Positions 1 to 5,709 of a DNA stretch of 7,682 nucleotides are shown here, piece after piece; the stretch's first letter is position 1; every line of letters starts with the position of its first letter. Source of the stretch: Anaerolineaceae bacterium. Lineage in GTDB: Bacteria; Chloroflexota; Anaerolineae; Anaerolineales; Anaerolineaceae. The position numbers and the translations under genes were made by a program. Below the pieces are notes generated by a model. It worked only from the letters and a program-made list of their open reading frames with translations, searched no databases and was not told the origin of the DNA. The DNA lies in assembly GCA_003532515.1 (NCBI GenBank), contig DOEX01000241.1:1-7682 (forward strand), read 5' to 3'.

Positions 1-664
1 AACCCGTACACGCCTGCACCGCCTGGCTGGCGCTTTCCTGGCTCAGAGGATAGACTATGCGAAGTGGCTCGATATTTTCAAGTCACTACCCAGAGATGAT
101 TCTGAAGCCTTCAATGAGACCAGCCTGCGCATGATGAAACTGCATGCTTCCACCCAGGAACGCTTGCCTTTTCTCGACACTTTCTATCAAACCTGTCTGG
201 CACCCATTGCTCCTGTCAGTTCAGTCCTGGATCTGGCTTGCGGTCTAAACCCGCTTGCCATGCCCTGGATGCCGCTCCAAAAAGACTGCACCTATCTCGC
301 TTGTGATGTGGTTGAACCCCAAGTAAACTTCCTTATTGCCTATTTTTCACTCACTAGTCAAACCGGAAGTGCTTTCACATGCAACCTGCTCCAATCCATT
401 CCACAGCAAAAGGTGCAGGTTGCCTTTTTGTTGAAACTCCTGCCCATCCTTGACCAGGTTGACCCAAACGCCTCTTGCACCCTCCTCGAGCAGGTACAGG
501 CGGACCACTTGCTTGTCTCCTACCCCTCCAAAAGCCTGGGTGGACGCTCCAAAGGGATGAAGCAGACCTATGCCAAGCATTTTGAACGAGTCACATCGGG
601 CAATAAATTTGATGTCAAATCGTTCGATTTTGCCAATGAGACAGTTTACCTGCTGAGCCGATGA
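1..664 (+). CDS. FmrO-family (ArmA/Rmt-like) 16S rRNA m7G1405 methyltransferase, 5'-truncated by window edge
   Basis: The frame is open from base 2, so the gene starts outside the window; the ATG pair at 131/134 is internal, because family-like sequence (TRTRLHRLAGAFL...) precedes it. About 220 residues are visible and roughly 40-60 are missing compared with the usual 250-280. Seen: the HASTQER segment of the family (143-163), SAM-binding motif I LDLACGLNPL (227-256) followed by PWM, the FLLKLLP strand (about 428-448), and the SYPSKSLGGRSKGM loop (518-559), which matches the conserved S-P-x-x-S-L-G-G-R-x-K-G-M of ArmA/Rmt/Sgm enzymes. By family it would transfer a methyl group from SAM to N7 of G1405 in helix 44 of assembled 30S subunits, the change that blocks 4,6-linked deoxystreptamine aminoglycosides. 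Whether this homologue gives resistance or is a housekeeping enzyme cannot be told. Its TGA overlaps the next ATG (ATGA), implying translational coupling. Confidence 0.88.
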   Translation, partial: TRTRLHRLAGAFLAQRIDYAKWLDIFKSLPRDDSEAFNETSLRMMKLHASTQERLPFLDTFYQTCLAPIAPVSSVLDLACGLNPLAMPWMPLQKDCTYLACDVVEPQVNFLIAYFSLTSQTGSAFTCNLLQSIPQQKVQVAFLLKLLPILDQVDPNASCTLLEQVQADHLLVSYPSKSLGGRSKGMKQTYAKHFERVTSGNKFDVKSFDFANETVYLLSR

Positions 665-1482
665 ACACGATCACTGAGATTGACATCAAAAAGCTGATTG
701 AAGCGGTGAATAGTTCACGCAAATACCGAGAGTTGGATTTGCCAGAGGAGATGTTGCGGGATTTAATTGCGGTCAACCTTCCCAATTCCAGGAGTATGGC
801 AGAGTTGAAAACGAATTTTCGGACTGCTCTGCACAATGTCATCGCGCCTTATCTGGAAACCATCGATTACGACAAAGAAATCCAGGCATTGCAGGCTGAG
901 AATTTGAGCCTGCCTGAAACCCTGGAAGCGTATTGCCTGAAAATAATGGCAAAACACGCCTCAACCAGGGAGAGAATCCCTCACCTGGAAGCGTTTTTCA
1001 ACACGATATTTGAGATCATCGGCAGCCCACACAGTATCCTGGACCTGGCATGCGCAATGGATCCGCTTTGCTTGCCTTGGATCAAGCTGTCACCTGGTGC
1101 GAGTTTCAAAGCTTACGACATCAACGGTCCGCGTGTGCGCTATTTGCAGGCTTTCTTATCCTTAGCCTATCCAAATTACCAGGCTATTCAACAGGATATC
1201 CTGCTCCACCCGCCCAAGGAAAAGGCTGATTGCGCTTTTTTCTTCAAAGAAGCCCACCGGTTGGAAAAGCGTCAACCCGGTTCTACCCGGATCTTGCTGG
1301 ATGGAATCAACGTTTCGACGGTCGTGCTCAGCCTGCCCTCCGTGGATTTAAAAGGTCATCATTCCCTGGAAGTTTTTCACCGCCACCTGGTGGAAAAAGC
1401 GCTGGAGGGAACAACCTGGCAGCAAGAGGTGCACATGGTTGGCAATGAATTGCTCTTTTTCATTCACAAGGATCCTGCCTAA
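661..1482 (+). CDS. Degenerate paralogue of FmrO-family 16S rRNA methyltransferase
   Basis: A complete 273-residue protein, full length for the FmrO family, that aligns with the upstream gene along its length: helical N-terminal domain (about 1-98), HASTRERI (99-106), the motif I region LDLACAMDPL (127-136), FFFKEAHRLE, and the strand VVLSLP (221-226). Key positions have changed. Motif I has Ala132 where the family and the neighbour have Gly, and Asp134 where they have Asn. The loop that should read S-L-G-G-R-x-K-G-M is instead DLKGHHS (229-235), losing the conserved Gly-Gly-Arg and Lys-Gly-Met. The frame is undisturbed, so this is not a decaying pseudogene in the simple sense. It may be a catalytically weak or inactive partner, or an enzyme with a different target base. 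The start rests on the ATGA overlap; there is no strong Shine-Dalgarno. The stop shares its last base with the next ATG (TAATG). Confidence 0.85.
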   Translation: MNTITEIDIKKLIEAVNSSRKYRELDLPEEMLRDLIAVNLPNSRSMAELKTNFRTALHNVIAPYLETIDYDKEIQALQAENLSLPETLEAYCLKIMAKHASTRERIPHLEAFFNTIFEIIGSPHSILDLACAMDPLCLPWIKLSPGASFKAYDINGPRVRYLQAFLSLAYPNYQAIQQDILLHPPKEKADCAFFFKEAHRLEKRQPGSTRILLDGINVSTVVLSLPSVDLKGHHSLEVFHRHLVEKALEGTTWQQEVHMVGNELLFFIHKDPA

Positions 1483-3014
1483 TGAGCCCCCTGGATGAAT
1501 TCACCGCTGCCCTCCAACGCTACCAGCCCTACCTGGACCAAGCCGATTATGCTGCGCTTCTAGCCGAATCGGATCAAATTGCCCCCTCTGCGGTGCGACT
1601 TAATCTATTGAAAGAGTCCACCTCAACCCTGCCTCTCCCCAGGGGGGAGGGTGATAAAGAAATGCATTTACCCCTTGCCACCGCAGGGGGTTCGGGTCGA
1701 CGTCTGGTGTACCTTAGCCAAAAGTACGGCTGGGTGACAAAGCCATTACCATTCTCAACGGACTCAATTCAAATTCTTGAAGCTGAAACATCTCCAAGCC
1801 AAACGCGCGAATTTCAATTAGGCCAGTATTACTTGCAGGACGCTGCCTCGATCCTGCCCGTTTCGCTATTCAGCACTTCTGATAAACCGCTTCTGAAACT
1901 GGATATGGCTGCCTCCCCTGGTGGCAAAACTACCCAAATGATTGATGCGTCCCTCGACAAAGATTTTGTGATCGCGAACGACTCCGCCGCATCGCGCCTG
2001 TCGGCTTTGCGGACGGTTTTGCAAACCTGGGGTGCCGCCAATTACGCCATCACCAATTATCCCGGCGAACGCTGGGGAGATTGGTTCCCTGAAACCTTCG
2101 ACCAAATTTTGTTGGATGCACCCTGCAGCATGCAGAGTTTAAGGGCTTCCTCCAGCCATCCACATCGCCCAATCACGGTGGATGAGCGCGGTCGCCTTGC
2201 AAACCGCCAGCAAGCCCTGCTTTTTTCAGCAGCGAAAGCATTAAATACCGGAGGCGAACTGGTCTATTCCACCTGCACACTGGCACCTGAAGAAGACGAA
2301 GCCGTTGTATCAGCCTTGCTTGAAACTTATCCAGGCACTTTCCATATCGACCCTGCCCCTGCCCGTCAGTACAAAGCATCTGGATTGATCCAGTTTGAAG
2401 GGCAACAATTCCATCCTGAGGTACTTCACGCTTTAAGAATTTGGCCTTTTGTCTTTCAAACCAACGGTTTTTTTGCTGTCAAGCTTATCAAGGACGAATC
2501 TATCCAAACCGGACGAACTGAACCACCTTTCAGGGATTTTGGGTCTACAGGTTATAAACCTTTATCTCCAAAGCTTTCCCAGGAGTTGAACAATACCATC
2601 CAAGAAACCTATGGTCTTGATTTTGGAAGTCTACTCAAAGCGCTCAACCTTATACCTATGCGCAGAATGGGTACAATCCAGCTATTACCGCAGGAGTATT
2701 TGAGCACATTCATCAACCTTCCGTACAATTCAGTTGGTATGCCTTTAGGTCGGTTTATCCGCGATCAATTTGAAGTAAGTGTCGAATTTGTTTTGCGCTT
2801 CGGAAGCGAATTCTCTCGCAATGTTTGGCAGATCCCGGAAGATCTGGTTGAGCAATGGATGAAGGGGTTTGACGTCCGTGGTGTTGACCCGGCTGGAATC
2901 GAGACTGGGACTGTCATCGCAATCCGGGATGCGGAGGGAAATAATCTCGGCGCAGCAAAGTATTCGAGCAAACGCATGCGAAACATGCTTCCCAACCGCC
3001 ATCTCAGCTATTGA
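1482..3014 (+). CDS. rsmF: RsmF-type 16S rRNA m5C methyltransferase (NOL1/NOP2/sun family)
   Basis: A 510-residue protein. Seen: N-terminal VRLNLLK (38-44), SAM motif I LDMAASPGGKT (140-150), motif IV LLDAPCS with Cys215, and motif VI VYSTCTL with Cys265, the paired cysteines of RNA m5C methyltransferases (motif VI Cys forms the covalent adduct, motif IV Cys releases it). A long C-terminal part (about 360-510) ends in EQWMKGFDVRG...LGAAKYSSKRMRN, which resembles the E. coli RsmF tail (EEWYRGRDV...IGLAKRIGSRLKN). This favours RsmF over the shorter RsmB type. The family modifies C1407 in helix 44 (also C1400/C1404 in Thermus). Oddities: about 25 extra residues (47-71) from a palindromic insertion, and after PCS the usual G-E-G is replaced by M-Q-S. 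An AAGGA lies 9 bases before the ATG, inside the upstream gene, and the start overlaps that gene's stop, so it is probably the last gene of the coupled unit. The exact target base is inferred. Confidence 0.9.
   Translation: MSPLDEFTAALQRYQPYLDQADYAALLAESDQIAPSAVRLNLLKESTSTLPLPRGEGDKEMHLPLATAGGSGRRLVYLSQKYGWVTKPLPFSTDSIQILEAETSPSQTREFQLGQYYLQDAASILPVSLFSTSDKPLLKLDMAASPGGKTTQMIDASLDKDFVIANDSAASRLSALRTVLQTWGAANYAITNYPGERWGDWFPETFDQILLDAPCSMQSLRASSSHPHRPITVDERGRLANRQQALLFSAAKALNTGGELVYSTCTLAPEEDEAVVSALLETYPGTFHIDPAPARQYKASGLIQFEGQQFHPEVLHALRIWPFVFQTNGFFAVKLIKDESIQTGRTEPPFRDFGSTGYKPLSPKLSQELNNTIQETYGLDFGSLLKALNLIPMRRMGTIQLLPQEYLSTFINLPYNSVGMPLGRFIRDQFEVSVEFVLRFGSEFSRNVWQIPEDLVEQWMKGFDVRGVDPAGIETGTVIAIRDAEGNNLGAAKYSSKRMRNMLPNRHLSY
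1626..1695 (+). repeat. In-frame palindromic insertion inside rsmF
   Basis: Two G/C-rich imperfect hairpins lie back to back within the coding frame. The first pairs the pyrimidine run CCTCTCC (1632-1638) with GGGGAGG (1644-1650). The second pairs ACCCCTTGC (1670-1678) with GCAGGGGGT (1683-1691), nine pairs with one G-T and a four-base loop. They encode a low-complexity stretch, LPLPRGEGDKEMHLPLATAGGSG (split here as LPLPRGEGDK + EMHLPLATAGGSG, about residues 50-72), which falls between VRLNLLK and the KYGW motif, where E. coli RsmF has only a short linker. This looks like a REP/MITE-type palindromic element that landed in frame in a surface loop, comparable in principle to Rickettsia palindromic elements. 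The exact borders are uncertain. Confidence 0.6.
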
Positions 3015-3294
3015 TTTGGAAATCGCATTTGAAGGCAACCTAAGATTGTAGGGCGTGATTGAGGACTTCCTAACGTTGTTTGAAGCAAACCTTAAGCTGT
3101 CCTCAATCCGCCGTAAATACGCATAATCTTCACAAAAATCCCAGGCTGGCAGATTGGATGCACATAAATAATCCGGTTAACAATCTTAACGGTGCTTCGA
3201 ATCTTGCCCACATTTTTGGTTCATTCCAAAACCATGATGCATTGCAGAAAATGAATCGAAAGAGAGCTTTGAAATTCGTTATTTTTGGCGAACT
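3015..3294. other. Convergent intergenic region between rsmF and rsmE
   Basis: This 280-bp gap lies between two genes that point at each other. It holds the inverted repeat at 3057-3108 listed separately and a short TTTTGG/CCAAAA hairpin (3214-3231). A 7-bp stem (3272-3278 with 3289-3295) overlaps the rsmE stop and has a ten-base loop. None is followed by a T-run in the direction that would end either gene, so no intrinsic terminator can be assigned. A 9-bp inverted pair, TAAGATTGT (3041-3049) and ACAATCTTA (3180-3188), is likely chance. No RNA gene is recognised. The short open frame at 3080-3298 has no ribosome site and no family-like sequence. Confidence 0.6.
3057..3108. repeat. Inverted repeat with nested hairpin
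   Basis: GATTGAGGAC (3057-3066) and GTCCTCAATC (3099-3108) are perfect 10-base inverted arms. The 32-base interior contains a second perfect hairpin, GTTTG-AAG-CAAAC (3078-3090). The whole could fold as a long stem capped by an inner stem. It lies between two convergent genes but lacks a T-tract on either side, so it is more likely a factor-dependent or bidirectional transcript-end structure, a small mobile repeat or a processing/stability element than a classical terminator. Confidence 0.6.
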
Positions 3295-4050
3295 TTAATT
3301 CTGCAAACTGTCAACAAAATTTCGCAAAATGGCACTACCAGCAATGCAGGCTGTTTCCATCCGCAAAATACTGTTCCCAAAAGAAACCTGCTGGAAACCA
3401 AATTCCTCAGCCAATTTCACTTCTTCTGCGCTGAAACCACCTTCGGGGCCAATTAAAAGAATCAATGATTTTAGGTCAGCACTGATCAATGGCTGCAATG
3501 TATCCGAACAAATCCGCTTCACGATCGCCGTACCCTCCCATGCAATCAACTTCAGATCATGGTCGGATGTTCCCTTGAGCATATCTTTGTAAGAGCTTAC
3601 AGGTAGCATTTCTGGCAATTTCGCCCGCAGGCTTTGTTCAGAGGCCTCACGCGCGATAGATTCCAACCGGTCCTGTCGGGCACGGTTGGTTTTCAGGTCC
3701 TGAACCAGTGAGCGCGAAGAGATATAAGGGTAGAACCGCGAAATCCCAAGTTCAGTTGCCTTCTGGATGATCCACTCGATCTTTTCTCTGCGGGTAAGAC
3801 TGTACGCCAGGCTTAGGTGAATGAATGGCTCGTCACGACCTGCTTGTTTGTCCATGATGTGTCCTGTGACCAGGTTGCCTGTCAATCCATCCAATTGAAC
3901 CAGGTATTCCCAACCAGTATTATCCAACACGATCACAGCATCTTTCTTAATGTCAAGACGCAAAACTTTGCGGATCTGTTTGGACAAATCCTCCGGAAAA
4001 GTTACTGCCCCCTCAACAATTTGATCTGGGTGTAAGAAGAATCTTTCCAT
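3295..4050 (-). CDS. rsmE: 16S rRNA m3U1498 methyltransferase RsmE
   Basis: A 251-residue protein, the normal length for RsmE of the SPOUT (knotted) methyltransferase class. Seen: an N-terminal PUA-like part with KVLRL and VLDNTGWEY (about 28-49), then SLTRREKIEWIIQKATELGI (split: SLTRREKIEW, IIQKATELGI; 84-103), SSRS (111-114), REASEQSLR, and the knot motifs IGPEGGFS (200-207) and ILRMETA (228-234), which correspond to the family's GPEGGF and ILRTETA. It transfers a methyl group from SAM to N3 of U1498 at the top of helix 44. It follows the pantothenate kinase gene on the same strand with a 45-base gap, so the two may be co-transcribed. No good Shine-Dalgarno precedes the ATG; a TAAAAT box six bases upstream raises the possibility of an additional leaderless transcript. 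Confidence 0.95.
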   Translation of the reverse strand: MERFFLHPDQIVEGAVTFPEDLSKQIRKVLRLDIKKDAVIVLDNTGWEYLVQLDGLTGNLVTGHIMDKQAGRDEPFIHLSLAYSLTRREKIEWIIQKATELGISRFYPYISSRSLVQDLKTNRARQDRLESIAREASEQSLRAKLPEMLPVSSYKDMLKGTSDHDLKLIAWEGTAIVKRICSDTLQPLISADLKSLILLIGPEGGFSAEEVKLAEEFGFQQVSFGNSILRMETACIAGSAILRNFVDSLQN

Positions 4051-4095
4051 AGCTCGATTTTACCTGATTAATCCGGGTATAGTTTTTTTTGTTGA
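4051..4095 (-). promoter_or_regulatory. Candidate rsmE promoter/leaderless start and near-palindrome
   Basis: Reading the minus strand, TAAAAT (4057-4062) sits six bases before the rsmE ATG, the spacing expected if transcription begins at or next to the start codon. No matching -35 box is evident. Immediately upstream is a near-palindrome ACCCGGATTAATCAGGT (4062-4078) centred on GATTAATC, which could be an operator or a weak stem. An eight-base A-run (T-run on + at 4083-4090) precedes it. This is weak evidence; read-through from the kinase gene is equally plausible. Confidence 0.3.
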
Positions 4096-4911
4096 TTAAC
4101 TATCGAACAAACTTGCTCCAACTGCAGTGGCGAATTCGGCATGTTCGGGGATAAGAAATCTGACATTGTACAACCTGGAAAAACCATCAAGGATATTTTT
4201 TCCAAGTGGCATCATGGAAAGATTGCCCGTTATTACGATCCGATCAAGCCCTTGCATCCTGGCAGCCAACACAGAGGCTGTTCCAACCGATTGGAATACC
4301 AGGTTGACAATTCCAGCCGAAATATCCTCAGGTCGGGCTAAGTCTTCCAGTTTTCCAAAATTTGAAGCAGTCGCATCGGGGGTCAGACCAGGGATTTCAG
4401 CTGTTGTGATGTCACCGATCGTTAAGTCAACCATACTCAGGTCGCCCTGATCTGCCAGATTCGATATCGTCTCAAATTCACGAACATTGAGCATTCGTTC
4501 CGCCAAGCCCTGCAGAGTGCCTCCGCCAACGCCAGAACCGATCACGTGTTCCACTTGCCTGCCTCTGGCAGCCACGATTGATGTTCCTGTGCCCATGCTG
4601 ACGACAATTGCTTCATCCAAACCAGCCAGGTGAAGACCGCCCAAGCCAACACAATCAAATTCAGGCACGATTTTTGTCTGGCAACCAAAAATATCGCTCT
4701 TCAGCTGGGATGCTCCTACTCCTGTAGCAAAAATTTGTTTAACATCACCTAAGTCCTTGCCAATAACGTTGAGAAACTTTCCCAATCCACCGCTGGCAGA
4801 GGTTAAAGGATCACTAGCCTGAACCCGAACGAAACCAAACAGCTCACCTTTTTCGTATCCGATGATTTTCGTCGTCGTTCCACCAATATCCAGCCCGACA
4901 ATTAAGCCCAT
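4096..4911 (-). CDS. coaW: Type II pantothenate kinase (CoaW/PanK-II)
   Basis: A 271-residue acetate/sugar kinase/Hsp70-actin fold kinase. Seen: phosphate-1 loop LDIGGTTTK (7-15), the PEFD segment with Glu84 as likely catalytic base, adenosine-side motifs VSMGTGTSI (104-112) and GSGVGGGTLQGL (125-136), TASNFGK (181-187), which is diagnostic of PanK-II, and C-terminal VITGNLSMMPLG and EFATAVGASL. It phosphorylates pantothenate with ATP, the first step of coenzyme A synthesis in the cytosol; the type II family is not expected to be feedback-inhibited as CoaA is. The chosen ATG at 4911 has a GGAG five bases upstream and begins right before the P-loop. An in-frame upstream start at 5013 would add 34 residues overlapping the divergent gene and is not family-like. 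It is likely the first gene of a kinase-rsmE unit. Confidence 0.92.
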   Translation of the reverse strand: MGLIVGLDIGGTTTKIIGYEKGELFGFVRVQASDPLTSASGGLGKFLNVIGKDLGDVKQIFATGVGASQLKSDIFGCQTKIVPEFDCVGLGGLHLAGLDEAIVVSMGTGTSIVAARGRQVEHVIGSGVGGGTLQGLAERMLNVREFETISNLADQGDLSMVDLTIGDITTAEIPGLTPDATASNFGKLEDLARPEDISAGIVNLVFQSVGTASVLAARMQGLDRIVITGNLSMMPLGKNILDGFSRLYNVRFLIPEHAEFATAVGASLFDS

Positions 4912-4974
4912 TTTTGCTCCAATCTCTTCACGATTCACTGCATCCAATCTGAATTGTAGTATAGAATAATCCTC
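4912..4974. promoter_or_regulatory. Divergent promoter region with overlapping -10 boxes
   Basis: This 63-bp gap separates coaW (-) from the queuosine-precursor transporter (+). On the + strand TAGAAT (4962-4967) lies seven bases before the transporter ATG and there is no Shine-Dalgarno, so the transporter mRNA may be leaderless. On the - strand TATACT (4958-4963) could serve coaW, leaving a 5' leader of about 40 bases that carries the GGAG ribosome site (4917-4920). The two boxes share bases 4962-4963, so the promoters would compete. No clear -35 boxes are seen for either. Confidence 0.4.
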
Positions 4975-5709
4975 ATGGAAACAAAAGCAAACGAAAACAA
5001 CAATGCCCTGCAATTCAAATACCTGGACCTGGTGACTGTAGCTTTCACTGTCATCCTGATCCTAAGTAATTTTGGCTCCTCAGCCAAGATCATCGATTGG
5101 GGCATTTCAATTGGCAACATTAGGCTGGCTTTTGATGCCGGCACCGTTTTTTTCCCATTTGCTTACATTTTTGGCGATATTCTGACTGAAGTCTATGGTT
5201 ACTCCCGTACCCGCAGGGTAATCTGGGTCGGCTTCGGAGCCCTGGTTTTCACCTTCCTGATGTTCTGGCTGATTCGGGTGCTGCCAGGTGAGTCACTCTG
5301 GCAACAAACCGTTGGCCAGGATGCTTTCGAATCCATTTTGGGCGGTATCAGTTTCGGAGGGATCGTTTTAGCAAGTATCCTGGGTTACCTGATTGGTTCG
5401 TTCGCTAACTCAGTTATTATGGCCATCATGAAAAAGTTGACCGGTGGGAAACACTTGTGGATGCGCACCATCGGCAGCACGATCATAGGCGAATTCCTCG
5501 ATTCAGCCATCTTTATCGCGATTGCTTCTCTGACAGGCGTCTTTCCCTGGGAATTGTTCTGGAGTTTGACTCTGACCAATTACATTTTCAAGGTCGCGAT
5601 TGAGGTTCTCTTCACTCCCGTTACATATTGGTTCACGAGAAAACTCAAACACGCTGAGGGTGCGGACGTCTATTCAGACCTTACAGATCTGAATCCTCTT
5701 TCGTTTTAG
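4975..5709 (+). CDS. yhhQ: Queuosine precursor transporter, YhhQ/QPTR (VUT) family
   Basis: A 244-residue inner-membrane protein with about six hydrophobic segments: roughly 17-40, 50-70, 80-103, 120-150, 165-186 and 192-225. Family signatures are the LSNFGSSAKI segment near the end of the first helix (30-39), FDAGTVFFPFAYIFGDILTE (53-72) followed by VYGY, and the WMRTIGSTIIGEFLDSAIFI stretch before the fifth helix. YhhQ in E. coli imports the queuosine precursors preQ0/preQ1 for modification of the tRNA wobble base G34; homologues may carry queuine. Transcription is probably from the short divergent region shared with coaW. The start lacks a Shine-Dalgarno, but the distance from a TAGAAT box fits a leaderless message. 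Its last 29 bases overlap the 3' end of rsmI on the opposite strand. Which precursor is carried cannot be told. Confidence 0.93.
   Translation: METKANENNNALQFKYLDLVTVAFTVILILSNFGSSAKIIDWGISIGNIRLAFDAGTVFFPFAYIFGDILTEVYGYSRTRRVIWVGFGALVFTFLMFWLIRVLPGESLWQQTVGQDAFESILGGISFGGIVLASILGYLIGSFANSVIMAIMKKLTGGKHLWMRTIGSTIIGEFLDSAIFIAIASLTGVFPWELFWSLTLTNYIFKVAIEVLFTPVTYWFTRKLKHAEGADVYSDLTDLNPLSF

Noticed and set aside
131..664. Start of the first methyltransferase at the ATG at 131
   Set aside because: The frame is open to base 2 and the upstream residues look like the family's N-terminal domain, so 131 is internal and the gene is cut by the window edge.
1..3014. Acquired aminoglycoside-resistance cassette
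   Set aside because: No integrase, transposase, attachment site or composition shift is visible, and the genes are coupled to a housekeeping-type rRNA methyltransferase.
2745..3038. Minus-strand open frames over the rsmF C-terminal region
   Set aside because: They are antisense to a well-supported C-terminal domain, with no ribosome site or family-like sequence.
3080..3298. Small + strand open frame of 72 codons
   Set aside because: It starts at TTG inside the nested hairpin, has no Shine-Dalgarno, has low-information sequence and runs antisense into the rsmE end.
4062..4090. Near-palindrome followed by T8 on the + strand as an intrinsic terminator
   Set aside because: It would end a + strand transcript antisense to rsmE and coaW, where no gene needs ending, and the stem has mismatches and a four-base gap to the T-run.
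4127..4450. Plus-strand open frame of 107 codons inside coaW
   Set aside because: Shadow of the kinase gene on the other strand, whose motifs are unambiguous.
4912..5013. Longer pantothenate kinase start adding 34 residues
   Set aside because: The extension overlaps the divergent transporter gene, has no ribosome site and is not family-like, while the ATG at 4911 has GGAG and directly precedes the P-loop.
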